Source: a virus
Strand: one strand, 5' to 3'
Length of the DNA stretch: 64,000 nt
Virus record (IMG/VR): IMGVR_UViG_3300032086_002413
Span: 1-64,000 of that record
In this document: one piece after another, positions 27,974-39,616 of the stretch
How positions within the stretch are numbered: the stretch's first letter is position 1
How the letters are laid out: each line of letters starts with the position of its first letter
The notes under the pieces: generated by a model
Seen by the model: only the letters and a program-made list of their open reading frames with translations
The model's database searches: none
What the model was told of the DNA's origin: nothing
Program-made: the position numbers and the translations under genes

Positions 27974-30900
27974 TTATGCAAAGGCAATATATATAAACTC
28001 ATAAGCCGTACTATTATTCATTGAAGTTCCTCCTAAATAAAATCCTGTATCTGTTGAGTTTATTGCACTACTAAAATAACTTTCTACAGCATCTGCATCA
28101 GCACTCAAAAATTGTGCAGATGTATCTAATGGTCCCATACCTCTTTCTAAGTCAACCATAATCCAACTATAATTTTGATTAGTTGGTTTTACCATTATAA
28201 ATTTAGGTTTAAAACCTGTGTATACGTTTTGAGTATTCGATCCGTTACCTCGATAAACACCTATTTTTGAATAACCAGGAATAGATCTCCAGTTATAAGT
28301 TATATATCTTCCGTTATTAGCGTTTGTCCCGGTGTTTGTACCAAGTGTAATTATATTATTTTGAAAATTACCCCCGTTCCATACAGAAGTTCCAGCTGGT
28401 CCACCTAAGGAATAATTAAAATCAAGATACATATACTTGTCATTACCTGAAGTAACATCTTTAACCCAACCAAACCAGTTGCCTGTAGTATCTAAACGTT
28501 TCACAAGTGTAAATTCAGTATCATCACTTAAACCGTGAGCTACATTTTCATTTGCCCCTATACCTGTATAAGATGCAATACTAAATCCTGCTTTGTCATT
28601 TAAAGATACTTCACTGTGTATTAAAGGACTAAAAAACTGGGCTTTTGTCGCGTTGTAGTTAGCGCGTACTTGACTGCTTGTAATAGCACTAGTATATACA
28701 CGCGCTTGTGCACATCTCATATCTGCATACGCGCTAGCGTTTCTACCTATTCTAAAATTAATATCACCACTAGGATAAGCTATACTTCCAGTAACCTCGT
28801 AATACATTGTTTGTTTACCATTTTTGTAAAACTTCATCACTTTACCGTCATACGTAGCTGCTACGTGGATCCATTGATTAAGCTCAATATTTGCGCCTGA
28901 ATCTATACTATTCCAAGTACCGTTTACATTAACAGCAAAGCCAAAGTTATCTGCAGTGTGATGATTATATATCATCCAGCCACCATATGGACTTGTTGAG
29001 TTCATAGCACCTATAATTCCGTCAAAAGCACTAGGATGACTTTCCATATAAACCCAACCTTCAATAGTTACCGCTGTAGCACCACTAGAGATTATACTAC
29101 CAGCTGATGGTCCTTCAACGTAGTCATTTGTACCATCTAAAGATAAATATCTACCTATATTATTCTTTTGTGTTGATCCTCCATAAATATATCCACTATT
29201 GTTATTTGAAGTTTTGTCAGTTACTCTATTTGAAGTTATTGCACTATCTAAAGAAAGTGTTACGTTTGACTGCGATGCATTATAATTAGTAGATAAATCA
29301 TTATAGTTTCCATTAAAATTATAAGTTGCTACACATGATGTATCACCTAATATTTGTAACGTGTTATTTTGAGACTCTTTTTCACTAAATAATTTTTTTA
29401 TTTCAGTTGATGAAACTTGTTTATTAAACAATCGGACTTGATCTATAGTACCGTTTGCGTAATTATTAGAAACGTTTCTTTTACCAATATAAAAAGTTGG
29501 GTTTGTATTATATACTATATTAAATTGACTGCCTTGCGATGGTGATGATGATGCGGAAGAGCCATTAACATGTATGCTTGCACTTGAAGAAGTCTTAGTA
29601 GCTACAACATGATACCATTTTCCTTGCTCTAAAACAACATTGTTACTTATATAGTTTGACGTATTAGGAGATGAAGAGATAATCCAATATAAATACATTT
29701 TATTATCGGAACCTTGATAAACCATCCATCCATAAGCTACACCACCAGTTTCATCATATAACCCACCCATGGGTACTTGAAAAGTATTCATTAGGTTTGG
29801 TTTCCACCAAAAAGAAACACTAAAATTATTATTTAAAACAGTTTTAGGTATTGAAGATTGTATAATACCGTTACTCCCATTTAGTACAGCTGCTTTATTA
29901 TCACTACCCCAAGTTTTTTCAAATGTGTTAAAATCATCAAAATCATAATTTAATGCAAGGTTTGTTTGCAACACATTAGCTGTTGTACCTACACCTTGGT
30001 AAAGTGTTTTTGTAGCATTATAATTACTCCTAACTTGATCTTTTGTTAAAGCCGCGTTATAAAACCTTGCTTGACCAACTTGGCCATCAAACATATAATT
30101 ATTACTTATGTTTGAATACCATCTACCAATAGAAACAGCACTTGTTGTAGTTACTGGAGTTGCAGTAGTAGAATTAGTGCCAATTAATAAGCCGTTTTCA
30201 TAAAGCTTCATAGCTGTACCATCATACGTGCCGACAACATGATTCCAATAACCAACTTGTGGTGCACCGGCTTGTAAATTATTAGAACTATCAATACTAA
30301 ATTGATAAGAGCTTCCCCAAAATCCTAAAATCCAATCATCTTGTGCACCTGAAGCAACTTTTTTGCTAAATATTCCTTCCCCAAAGCTGCTTGATGGAAT
30401 AGAGTCCGCTTTGTACCAAATCTCAACAGTCATGCTTGTTGATGCTCTTAGATTTGCATTGTCAGGTATTGATATATAATCATTACTTCCATCAAAATCA
30501 ATATAATTTCCGTAAGCATTGTCTTTGAATGCTGCTCCATTAGTCAGAGTACCATTATTTGTATTTGTAGAAATGTCCGTTACGGTTGTACCACTACCAC
30601 TGTACGTATTTGAGTTAGCAAAGTTATAATGAAGTTGCAAGTTTGTAGCGTATATACCTGCATCTGTATATGTTGGTTTTTTAGTTTCAACAGTATCACC
30701 AGCTTTCCAGTTCCAAGAAACAAATGTGTCATTAAGTTCGTTAACACCAGCTGCAGTACCAATCTGATAACCATTACTAGTAATATTTGTTAACTCTGTT
30801 GAGTTTGTGCCTTCAGCGTCGCTTTTACTTGGGTATATTACATTTCCAGCACCTCTTAAAGAATCAAAAATTCTAGGATGTTTAGTATCATTTGTTCTTT

Positions 30901-33900
30901 TCTTATACCATATTAATCCTGGAGATAATTTTGTTTCAATAAATTTCTTTCCACCAGTACCTGTCCATAGATTAATTTTAAAATGTTCTTCTGGCACTAA
31001 ACTATTACCAGAACTATCAGCTTCTAAAAATTCTTGTGCTTTAAGACCACTTGTTGCTGTTCCTTGCGAGTATATAAAAGAATCCTCAGCTATAGCCCAG
31101 TATAAGTAAGTATTATTTGTGCTTGCATTTTTCGCTGCGCTACTTGTTATAAGTTTAAAACCATTACTTAAAAATTCAAATACAGTGTCCGGAGCTTCAC
31201 CATCTGTGGCGTTTAAATCAATACGCTGGCTCATTGTATTGGAACTTTCTCTTGCGGTGTCAAACACCATCCAATCACCTGCTTGGTCAACAGCTTTAAT
31301 TAAAACAAACTTAGGCTTAAAACCTGTATAAACAAAAGGCCCATTTGTATTTCCATTTCCTTTATAAGTGCCTATTTTACTATAACCTGGAACAGAATGC
31401 AAAGAGTACATTACATAAGTATTATTAACACCATTAACAAACCAATCATTTTTTAGTTTTACTACATCACTTGTAGCAGCACCATTCCAAAAATAGTTTA
31501 CCGCAGTGTAATATGCCGATGATGAATTTATGTACATACCACCATCCCAACCATTACCAAGTAAAGATGACCCAACTGTCCAACTACCTGCACCACCACT
31601 CTGACCTGTTCCTCCTGTTCCTTTTATAATAACTAGCTCAGGGGTTGAGTTTAATCCATGTCCTACTTCAGCCGTAGATGCATTAGGATAACCTACTCCA
31701 GTATAAGTAGCAACACTAAAACCCGCATCTGTATTTGCACTTACTTGACTTGTAATTGTACCTTCTGTATTAGAAACCGCATCACCTCCACCTTTGAAAC
31801 CATACATTACATATTCCTCGTCAGGTTCATTTATACCATTATGAGTTGTTGGAGGAAAAATAAAGTCTTTTTCTGATATAGCTGGTGCTAAATTCCCATT
31901 AGGATGCCCTGAATAATCGTATTGTGTACTGGTTGCTGATGAGTTTATATGATTATTAAAACCTCTTACAGAATCCATCCAAGCCCAGTGATTTCCTGAT
32001 TTTGACAATTGTTTTGTTATAACAAGATCAGGAGAAAAATTAAAAGGTTTAATAGATGTTTCTTTTGGAGAACCAGTATAAGTTATAACGTCAAAATGAT
32101 CATTTGGATTTTCTTGGTCAGCTGGGCTTATAGTAATTGCGGGTAGATTAGCTGTTGACATAGCTTTATATCCACTAGGTACAGTATAATTAAAACCTTC
32201 CGCACCAAAATAAAATTTACCTATATCATTTGAATCATATGCGTGAAATCCTATAGAATAATTTGTAAACCCAGATATATCTATACCTGTTGATGGGGTA
32301 GCAGGATCATGTGAATATTGCCAACTACCATTTTTAGAAATAAACCACCTATGGTTATCTAAATCTATTGCAAAACCTATTATATCGTTTGTAGTTGCTG
32401 TTACAGAACTTCCTGCTATGTTTGAATTATTATGATATATAGCGCCATTTGAACCCCACATCCATGAGTCATCAGTTGTACCACCATAACTATTTATATC
32501 AGAACGATCTGCTAATATTGCTGGACCAGTTCTAGCGCTACCGTAAGCACTCGAGCTTAAATATTTAAACTCAACATACCATTTGCCTGAACTAGGAGCT
32601 ATAGAGCTTCCAGTAGTATGATACCCTCCTACAGCGCTTGTTAATTTTGTACCGGCTTCGGTTATAGCAAACTTACTCGCCATAGCTGTATGGGGAGTAA
32701 AATTAGCATAGTTTTCAGCAGGTTGTGATTTAGAATGTGCTGCTCCTGTAAGTGCAGAACCACCAGCTAAAGCCTTCTTAGCATTAATAGATAAATCAAC
32801 TAAAGACAATTGATTGTAATGTCCTTGTGTAGCCGTGTAGTTTTGCGCAACTTCTTCAGGTGTAAGTATTTTATCATAATATCTAAACTGAGCTATCTTA
32901 CCATTAAATAAATTAGTTGGCGAACTACCTTGATTTCTAGCACCAATATACATTGTTTTTAAGGTATTAGAATCTACAGTAAGAGTAGAAAAGCTTGATG
33001 CTTCTAATTTTCCATTTACGTATATAAATTGTCTGGAATTTATACTATCACCTACAAATACTATGTGATGCCATTTAGCAGTTCCGCCCGACAACGGTTG
33101 TGAACTTGTGCTTAGGTTGTTTGCACTACCTATCTTAAGTGTCAAATCACCATCACTTTCAATATTTGCTGCAAATAATTTATTATTATTATTTCCTCTT
33201 TTTCCAAAAAGATCTCCAGCTAAAGAATCAGGATTTACCCAAAGTTCAACAGAGGCTAAAAGATTTAAAGGACTTGCGGGAATACCGGTATTAAAAAAAT
33301 TATTTGCGCCATCAAAATCAAAATAACCTCCATTAGTAGTACTCCAGGCAGGTGTATTGGTAGAACTAGCGTTGTTGCCATTACCACTTAAATCGTTCCA
33401 AGCAGAACCACTGTATGATGTTTCATCCACGCCGTCAGCATCCCAGTCTCCAGCATCATAATTTCCGGTTAAATTACTAGTAACAATACTTCCTTGATCA
33501 GTATTACCAAGTCGTAAATGAAAACCATTATATCCATAAGCATAATTATGCTTAGTGGCTTTATAATTATTTAATATTTCTGTTTCAGTAAGTAAATCAT
33601 CCCAATATCTTAGTTCTCCTATAGATCCATTTGAATAACCAGGACTAGAAACTCTAAATCTACCAAATTGTGGTGTAGAAGATGTGCCAGTTTGTGAAAT
33701 CCAATAGGTGAGATTTGATGCTCCATTTTTATCGTATTTTTCTCCATCTATATACCATTCTACATCAGTCCCTGTCCACTGTACGTGATAATGATGCCAA
33801 GCGTCATCAACGTCATAATTTATGGTAGCAGATAATCTATTAGCACCACCAACCCTAGATACTGCTTGTGGGCCAGTTCTATATATACCAATTAAAAAAT

Positions 33901-35011
33901 AAGTACTAGTAGTAGACCCAATGCTATACATAAATACTCTATCGTTTGAACTTGCGGACCCTAAAAGTTTAACCCAGCCAGATACACCTTTTATAGTATC
34001 AGATGCATTAAATGGTGATGATGTAGGAAGCAAAGCGTAGTCATTACCAGAAAATTCTATACTACCGCCATTATTCTGTACAAAGTCAGCAGTGCAAGTT
34101 CCTAGATCATTATTATTACTAGTTTCATCTAATTTACTACCATTTACAAATCTATAGTCAGCTAAAAGATGATCTGTCGTTAGTGCACTATTTGTGTCTG
34201 GTTTTGCTTTATCATAAGCTTTAGGTATCCATATACCATATTTTAATGAACCAAAATTAGTTGGATATAAAGCTTGCCCATGTATAAATTTAAAATCTGC
34301 ATATGTAGCATCCATCCCATACCCGCTAGAATAAAATAATTCATTGATTCTTTGGTTAGTTCCAAAAGATAATAATTGATTATTAGTTAAAGATGCTGTT
34401 TGAGCCCATCCTAATTCAATACCATTAATCCAATATCTTACTTTTGTATAGTTATTATCTCTAGTCGTATCTATAGAAACACAATGATGATACCAGCCAG
34501 CTTTATCAATAACTATATTTTCAGATTTATAACTACCAGTATTTATTGTAACATTGATAATACCATCTAGAGAACTACTTGAAGTTTGTTTTCTAAGCCA
34601 TATTCTATTACCTGAATCTGTACCTGAAGAATAATATGTAAGATCAGTAGCATGTTCCTCACTATGCTCTTTAACCCAAAAACTAAAAGTACCCTTTTTT
34701 GATGTAAAAACATCTGCTGTTGTACTACCAGGATCTGTTATTTTTATATAGTTATTGTTACTAGTAGGATTATCTAAATGTAAAGAATCTCCTAAAGCTC
34801 CTTCATCTTCTGATGTAGGAAATATTGAAAAAAGACTTTGCCCTCTAAGCTCTGACATAGATCTACCAGTAATAGTACTGCCTTCTGCAACAGTAGCAAA
34901 TTTTACAGCATTATTATCACCTAGCGAAACGTTTGTTTCATTAGTATCAGCCTGCAGTGTGCTATTTACATCGTCATTTAAACTTATTTGACCGCTATTA
35001 GGAATTGGCAT
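27974..35011 (-). CDS. giant LamG/SPRY-domain adhesin (tail fibre or receptor-binding protein)
   Basis: This 2345-residue protein is a chain of carbohydrate-binding-type beta-sandwiches. LamG/concanavalin-like domains lie at about 75-260, 300-500, 525-740, 1480-1690, 1710-1890 and 1920-2140, each with a WHH/WYH-V motif and a short Ile-Gly-Arg turn near its end. A SPRY-like domain occupies about 775-925 (KWYVEFKYL to YKAMSTANL). Between 930 and 1470 and again at the C-terminus are repeats of YxGxGxxN...VYTGFKPKFVxIK type, each with a tryptophan-containing IMVDxERG or MVFDTAR segment. Several such domains are seen in marine phage fibres. The role is inferred to be host surface recognition. It overlaps the upstream fibre gene by 14 bases. 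Confidence 0.75.
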   Translation of the reverse strand: MPIPNSGQISLNDDVNSTLQADTNETNVSLGDNNAVKFATVAEGSTITGRSMSELRGQSLFSIFPTSEDEGALGDSLHLDNPTSNNNYIKITDPGSTTADVFTSKKGTFSFWVKEHSEEHATDLTYYSSGTDSGNRIWLRKQTSSSSLDGIINVTINTGSYKSENIVIDKAGWYHHCVSIDTTRDNNYTKVRYWINGIELGWAQTASLTNNQLLSFGTNQRINELFYSSGYGMDATYADFKFIHGQALYPTNFGSLKYGIWIPKAYDKAKPDTNSALTTDHLLADYRFVNGSKLDETSNNNDLGTCTADFVQNNGGSIEFSGNDYALLPTSSPFNASDTIKGVSGWVKLLGSASSNDRVFMYSIGSTTSTYFLIGIYRTGPQAVSRVGGANRLSATINYDVDDAWHHYHVQWTGTDVEWYIDGEKYDKNGASNLTYWISQTGTSSTPQFGRFRVSSPGYSNGSIGELRYWDDLLTETEILNNYKATKHNYAYGYNGFHLRLGNTDQGSIVTSNLTGNYDAGDWDADGVDETSYSGSAWNDLSGNGNNASSTNTPAWSTTNGGYFDFDGANNFFNTGIPASPLNLLASVELWVNPDSLAGDLFGKRGNNNNKLFAANIESDGDLTLKIGSANNLSTSSQPLSGGTAKWHHIVFVGDSINSRQFIYVNGKLEASSFSTLTVDSNTLKTMYIGARNQGSSPTNLFNGKIAQFRYYDKILTPEEVAQNYTATQGHYNQLSLVDLSINAKKALAGGSALTGAAHSKSQPAENYANFTPHTAMASKFAITEAGTKLTSAVGGYHTTGSSIAPSSGKWYVEFKYLSSSAYGSARTGPAILADRSDINSYGGTTDDSWMWGSNGAIYHNNSNIAGSSVTATTNDIIGFAIDLDNHRWFISKNGSWQYSHDPATPSTGIDISGFTNYSIGFHAYDSNDIGKFYFGAEGFNYTVPSGYKAMSTANLPAITISPADQENPNDHFDVITYTGSPKETSIKPFNFSPDLVITKQLSKSGNHWAWMDSVRGFNNHINSSATSTQYDYSGHPNGNLAPAISEKDFIFPPTTHNGINEPDEEYVMYGFKGGGDAVSNTEGTITSQVSANTDAGFSVATYTGVGYPNASTAEVGHGLNSTPELVIIKGTGGTGQSGGAGSWTVGSSLLGNGWDGGMYINSSSAYYTAVNYFWNGAATSDVVKLKNDWFVNGVNNTYVMYSLHSVPGYSKIGTYKGNGNTNGPFVYTGFKPKFVLIKAVDQAGDWMVFDTARESSNTMSQRIDLNATDGEAPDTVFEFLSNGFKLITSSAAKNASTNNTYLYWAIAEDSFIYSQGTATSGLKAQEFLEADSSGNSLVPEEHFKINLWTGTGGKKFIETKLSPGLIWYKKRTNDTKHPRIFDSLRGAGNVIYPSKSDAEGTNSTELTNITSNGYQIGTAAGVNELNDTFVSWNWKAGDTVETKKPTYTDAGIYATNLQLHYNFANSNTYSGSGTTVTDISTNTNNGTLTNGAAFKDNAYGNYIDFDGSNDYISIPDNANLRASTSMTVEIWYKADSIPSSSFGEGIFSKKVASGAQDDWILGFWGSSYQFSIDSSNNLQAGAPQVGYWNHVVGTYDGTAMKLYENGLLIGTNSTTATPVTTTSAVSIGRWYSNISNNYMFDGQVGQARFYNAALTKDQVRSNYNATKTLYQGVGTTANVLQTNLALNYDFDDFNTFEKTWGSDNKAAVLNGSNGIIQSSIPKTVLNNNFSVSFWWKPNLMNTFQVPMGGLYDETGGVAYGWMVYQGSDNKMYLYWIISSSPNTSNYISNNVVLEQGKWYHVVATKTSSSASIHVNGSSASSSPSQGSQFNIVYNTNPTFYIGKRNVSNNYANGTIDQVRLFNKQVSSTEIKKLFSEKESQNNTLQILGDTSCVATYNFNGNYNDLSTNYNASQSNVTLSLDSAITSNRVTDKTSNNNSGYIYGGSTQKNNIGRYLSLDGTNDYVEGPSAGSIISSGATAVTIEGWVYMESHPSAFDGIIGAMNSTSPYGGWMIYNHHTADNFGFAVNVNGTWNSIDSGANIELNQWIHVAATYDGKVMKFYKNGKQTMYYEVTGSIAYPSGDINFRIGRNASAYADMRCAQARVYTSAITSSQVRANYNATKAQFFSPLIHSEVSLNDKAGFSIASYTGIGANENVAHGLSDDTEFTLVKRLDTTGNWFGWVKDVTSGNDKYMYLDFNYSLGGPAGTSVWNGGNFQNNIITLGTNTGTNANNGRYITYNWRSIPGYSKIGVYRGNGSNTQNVYTGFKPKFIMVKPTNQNYSWIMVDLERGMGPLDTSAQFLSADADAVESYFSSAINSTDTGFYLGGTSMNNSTAYEFIYIAFA

Positions 35012-38000
35012 CTTTTAATTGTTTTTCTAGGTTATTAACTTTGTTAGTAAGCTCTTTAACAGCTTCAATAAGTACTCCTGTGATTTTTTCATAATCAACA
35101 GTTTTTATTGATTCACCTTCAAGCATTTCTTTTTCGTGTACAATATCAGGTATAACTTTTTCTACTTCTTGTGCAACAACACCAATATCATGCTTTCCTT
35201 TTCTAGGCCCTGCATTCCAGTCAAATTCTACACCCCTAAGTTTATTTACTGTTTCTAGTGCATTAGGTATTGTTGATATATTATCTTTTAATGATTCATC
35301 TGAAGTAACAGTGGTAGAAAATGCAACTACATCACCTCTTGTAAGCAGCTCTCCATTTGCTTGTAATCTCATGTTAAGTTGAGCCGCAGATGATGATTCA
35401 GAATACCAGTTATGTACATCAGAAGATGTTATTTCATAGTAACCATTAGTATCTTGTCCTATTTTATTTATAACTCCTCTCTGATCGCTATCTACATCAA
35501 ACTGAGTACCAGTTAATGTTAAACCACTACCATCAGTATATGTCTGTGTTGCCGCTATTAAGTTAGCTTTTGTAATTTTTTTATGTAACGAAGCACTAGA
35601 ATCATAAAATAATAACACATCTCCATCGCCTAAAGAAGTTTCAGCATTAAGAGCATTTATGTCTAATCCAATATTACCAGTACTTGTAACAGTACCAGTA
35701 AGACCTGTTTGAGTACCTACAGATGTTACTGTACCTGTATTAGTTGTAAATCCGCTGTCGTTGTTAAACGCGGAAAGTTTTATTTCACTAGCTGCCTTTC
35801 GAGACTCTACATTGTTGTCTTGTAACACAAACTCTGTAGTACCTGATATATCAGCAGTCATATCAGTGAGCTCGTTAAAATCTAAAGCAAATGTTATTTC
35901 TTCATTTGCGTTTTGATCTGTAGTAAAATCACCACCTCCTGACAACCCTGTACCAGCTGTAAGAGTTATTGTAGCATCGTTAGCAGCAGATGGTATTGTA
36001 GGTGTATTAGTAAAATTGCTATAATTTAAATAATACGTTCCTTGGTAACCGTCTAAAGTATCAGCATCTAAACCATTACCTGTACCCTCGTCAGCTGTTG
36101 TAAGTATTTGTACCTCTGCACCAGCAAGACCTGCATACCATTTATCTTGTGCTTCATTCCATATTAAAGATGCATCTGTACCAGTACTACCTCGTTCCAC
36201 CTGTATACCACCGTCTGTACCAGTTGTAGCGTTTTTATTTAATAATATAATATTGTCATTAATTGTAACTGTTTCTGTGTTTACACTAGTTGTAGTACCA
36301 TTAACTGTTAAATCACCTGTTACAGTTAAACTACCAGCAGTAGTTACCGTAACATCTGTTGCATCACCTATTGTAAAGCTTTCTGTTATTTGTGGTAATC
36401 TAGCTGTTAAATTAGCTACTGAAACATCATCGTTTGTATCTGTATTAGTAGTGAACGTAAGGTTACTTTGCATGTATGTTTTTAAAACATCTATATCCAT
36501 GCGTTTTATAGTACCATCATCACTAACTAATAATTCGTCAGTACTAGCTAAGCCACTTGTTAATGCAGTTTGACCTGATATAACATTATTGTTAAGCATA
36601 GAACCTTCAATAGCAGTACTAGCTATAGTTGTAGCAATACTAGTAGTTCCAGATCCTGTTATATCACCAGTAAGTGTTATTGTTTGATTTGCGGAAAGAT
36701 AATTTTGACCTGTAACAAATTCATGTATTTGATCACCTGTAGCAAGAGCTAAAGAACCATCTGATATAGTACCAGTATTTATTGTAGTTGATGTTATACC
36801 TGTTACGTGACCATTGCTATCAAGAGTAAGATCTTGTATGTATGTAAGGCCAGAATTATCTGCTGATGTTGCACCTGATATATTAGGGTGAGATGATGCA
36901 ATGGTAAAATTAGGATATGTACCTGTAACAGATATGTTATCACCATTAGTAAAAGCTACTGTTTGATCAAAAAGATTTGTACTACCCTCTGTAATATTAT
37001 CTGTAGTTAAAGTAATATTTTCAAATCTACCGTCTGTAGCGTCGTACTGTAGTATTTGATTATTAGAAGGACTTGCTACGTGAACATCTGTTAAATCACT
37101 TAAATTAGAAGCCACGGAACTTCCTCCTATTGAAACAGCAGCTAAGCTTCTAAACACACCAGCTGTTAATATTTTAGCCTGCCCACTATCATTTAAAGTA
37201 GTTGCGTTTCCTCTTACTATTAAAGCTCCTAAATAAATAGCTTGCTCCGCAGTATTATCAGCTTCAATAAATTCTTCTAACAGATATTCTTTTTCTGCAA
37301 CTTCCATGCTGCTATAATGGGCTTTACCATAATAAGCCACTATAACATTTGTAAATCCTGGAAAATAATATAATCTTTGAACTGTAAAATGACCGCTAGA
37401 AACTGTTGCAAGAGTTCCTGATCCATCGTCATATTTAGTAGGATCAATAGTAGCATACCCAGCGCCCGCATTAGAATCTTTTGTATGTCCAGTTGATCCG
37501 TCAGAATAATACCTATGTATTAAACTTTCAGTTTTAGCAGCATCTGAAACAATAGAGGGATTATTAGGATCTTGACCATAATTTCTTCCTTGTGCCCAAG
37601 AAACACCTGACGCTCTATCTAACTTTAAATTTGTACCATTAGCAGTTAGCTTGTAACCAGACTTTTTTAATGCGCCAAATATTCTTGTAAATTCTTGTAT
37701 TTGTTTTGTAGCACTATACGCTGTAACTGGAAAAGTTCTAACAAAATCAATAGTACTATTAGATGTTATTACAGAACCAATAATTATTTTATTAGATTGC
37801 TGTGCATCTGTAAATGTTGTTGCTTGTTGTTGAACTGAACCATTTTCATCTACGTATATCCAAGTATTGTTTTGAGATGTTGTGCTACTAGCATACTGTA
37901 CTGAAATAGTCTGTTGTGCCCAAGAAATATGCTTTATCTCAGGATGCGGTACAGTTGCGCTACTTTCTTTATTTAAGTCATTTATAATACCTGTACCCGC

Positions 38001-39614
38001 AGCTATAGTAAATTGTGTTGTATTAGCAACAGATAAATTACCACCACTTGTAATACCAGTAGGCATATTTTCTGTAATATCATCTATTGCTACATCTTTA
38101 TTATTATATCTAAAATGTAACACACCTGCTCCATCAACAGATTTAACATATACAGCATTATTAGTGTTAGGTGCATTTGACTGTGCTGTTGTAAAAGCTA
38201 AAACATCATCTACAGTTATGTTATCTGTTGTGGTATCACCTTGTACAATCAAATCATCAGTTACAGTAAGATCATCACCTATAGTTACATCATCAGGTAA
38301 ACTAATAGTGAATGTTCTATTTTGTGAAAGATCTTGTGCTGTATTCGGAGTTACAGCTATTTCGTTAGCAGTGCCTGCAATAGTGATTGTAGTGTTTTGA
38401 TCAAGTATAACAGGTTTATTCTGTATAAAAGAATCTGCATTTGTATCTGTTTCAGTCCAGTTGCTCTGTACATTCTGTTCTGCATTAGCACTTATACCAC
38501 CAAGCTTTGATCTTTCAGCTGTAGTTATTATAGCACCAGATCCAGCAGAAGTTACATCGTTTAATCCTGTTACACTATGATTACTTAAAACAGTTAAGTC
38601 TGTAGGTTTATTTTGTATAAAGTTATCTGCATTAGTAGTTGATTGATTCCAGTCTGATTGTACATTAACTTCTGCATTTGCTTCTATATTGTTAAGCTTG
38701 TTTAATAAAGCGTCTGTAAAATCATTTGCAGATAATTCTTTACCTGTAACTTTATCAACTTTACCATCTAACGCGGTTTGTAGCCCAGCAATATTACTTA
38801 TGCTTAATGAATCTAAAGTTGCTTTATTTGCTTCTATATAATCTACAACTTCTTGTAATGAATCAAGATCAACATTATCTGATGTAAGTAAAGCATTTAT
38901 TGTATTTATATGCCCATTAAGTATTTTACCTTGCTCAGCTGATAAAGGCACAGCCGTGCCGCCAGAAGTAACATCGTTTACTATATCAGTATAAAGTATT
39001 CTGTCGTTAATTGTAGCTACACTAGTTCGCTCTGCGTCAGTAATTATCTGACCAGATCCAGCATGTGTAACATCATTTAATTCAGTTACAGAAAATGAGT
39101 TTAGGTTTTTTAAATTATTACCAAGTGTAGAAATGTAATATTCAGCATCTTTTGTAAGAAGACCAGATGCGTCTTGTACTGATACAGAAAGTATTTTATA
39201 TGTGCCATCAAGTGAATCAGTAACACTATCAACACGATATATACCAAAATTATTTGTATCACCTTTTTGTGTAATTCTTACATCATAACCAGCAAGTACA
39301 TCAATGTACTCTGCTACTGATTTGTTTTGTAAGTTTTTTGTAGATAAATAAAGGGTTTGTATAACAGAAAAATCGGTACTTGTATAAGCACCTGTTCCGG
39401 TTGTAATTATACCGAATTGATCACTATCAATATTATGATCTTGTGCTTTAAAAACAATACCATCAAACTGTTTAATAAAGTTTTCAGCATTAGCCAGCTC
39501 TAATAAGCTTTCTATAGAAAAGTTTTTTGTTACATTGTCACCAGAGTTAGATCCAATAACTTTGTCGTTCAAATTTAGATCAGCATCTTGATCATATGTA
39601 AATATTCTTGCCAT
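34998..39614 (-). CDS. long tail fibre with S74-type intramolecular chaperone
   Basis: This 1538-residue protein has an N-terminal MARIFTYDQDADLNLNDKVI segment shared with the 737-aa fibre. A long Thr/Asn/Gly beta-repeat shaft follows, containing the fibre repeat NADNFIQNKP and its copy NADSFIQNKP. A C-terminal S74 endosialidase-type chaperone (about 1430-1538) carries TSDESLKDNIS, GVEFDWNAG and DIGVVAQEVEKVIPDI, then a coiled coil. These chaperones trimerise the fibre and then cleave themselves off. The gene follows holin and precedes the LamG adhesin, so it belongs to the host-recognition cluster. Confidence 0.82.
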   Translation of the reverse strand: MARIFTYDQDADLNLNDKVIGSNSGDNVTKNFSIESLLELANAENFIKQFDGIVFKAQDHNIDSDQFGIITTGTGAYTSTDFSVIQTLYLSTKNLQNKSVAEYIDVLAGYDVRITQKGDTNNFGIYRVDSVTDSLDGTYKILSVSVQDASGLLTKDAEYYISTLGNNLKNLNSFSVTELNDVTHAGSGQIITDAERTSVATINDRILYTDIVNDVTSGGTAVPLSAEQGKILNGHINTINALLTSDNVDLDSLQEVVDYIEANKATLDSLSISNIAGLQTALDGKVDKVTGKELSANDFTDALLNKLNNIEANAEVNVQSDWNQSTTNADNFIQNKPTDLTVLSNHSVTGLNDVTSAGSGAIITTAERSKLGGISANAEQNVQSNWTETDTNADSFIQNKPVILDQNTTITIAGTANEIAVTPNTAQDLSQNRTFTISLPDDVTIGDDLTVTDDLIVQGDTTTDNITVDDVLAFTTAQSNAPNTNNAVYVKSVDGAGVLHFRYNNKDVAIDDITENMPTGITSGGNLSVANTTQFTIAAGTGIINDLNKESSATVPHPEIKHISWAQQTISVQYASSTTSQNNTWIYVDENGSVQQQATTFTDAQQSNKIIIGSVITSNSTIDFVRTFPVTAYSATKQIQEFTRIFGALKKSGYKLTANGTNLKLDRASGVSWAQGRNYGQDPNNPSIVSDAAKTESLIHRYYSDGSTGHTKDSNAGAGYATIDPTKYDDGSGTLATVSSGHFTVQRLYYFPGFTNVIVAYYGKAHYSSMEVAEKEYLLEEFIEADNTAEQAIYLGALIVRGNATTLNDSGQAKILTAGVFRSLAAVSIGGSSVASNLSDLTDVHVASPSNNQILQYDATDGRFENITLTTDNITEGSTNLFDQTVAFTNGDNISVTGTYPNFTIASSHPNISGATSADNSGLTYIQDLTLDSNGHVTGITSTTINTGTISDGSLALATGDQIHEFVTGQNYLSANQTITLTGDITGSGTTSIATTIASTAIEGSMLNNNVISGQTALTSGLASTDELLVSDDGTIKRMDIDVLKTYMQSNLTFTTNTDTNDDVSVANLTARLPQITESFTIGDATDVTVTTAGSLTVTGDLTVNGTTTSVNTETVTINDNIILLNKNATTGTDGGIQVERGSTGTDASLIWNEAQDKWYAGLAGAEVQILTTADEGTGNGLDADTLDGYQGTYYLNYSNFTNTPTIPSAANDATITLTAGTGLSGGGDFTTDQNANEEITFALDFNELTDMTADISGTTEFVLQDNNVESRKAASEIKLSAFNNDSGFTTNTGTVTSVGTQTGLTGTVTSTGNIGLDINALNAETSLGDGDVLLFYDSSASLHKKITKANLIAATQTYTDGSGLTLTGTQFDVDSDQRGVINKIGQDTNGYYEITSSDVHNWYSESSSAAQLNMRLQANGELLTRGDVVAFSTTVTSDESLKDNISTIPNALETVNKLRGVEFDWNAGPRKGKHDIGVVAQEVEKVIPDIVHEKEMLEGESIKTVDYEKITGVLIEAVKELTNKVNNLEKQLKDANS

Positions 39615-39616
39615 TT

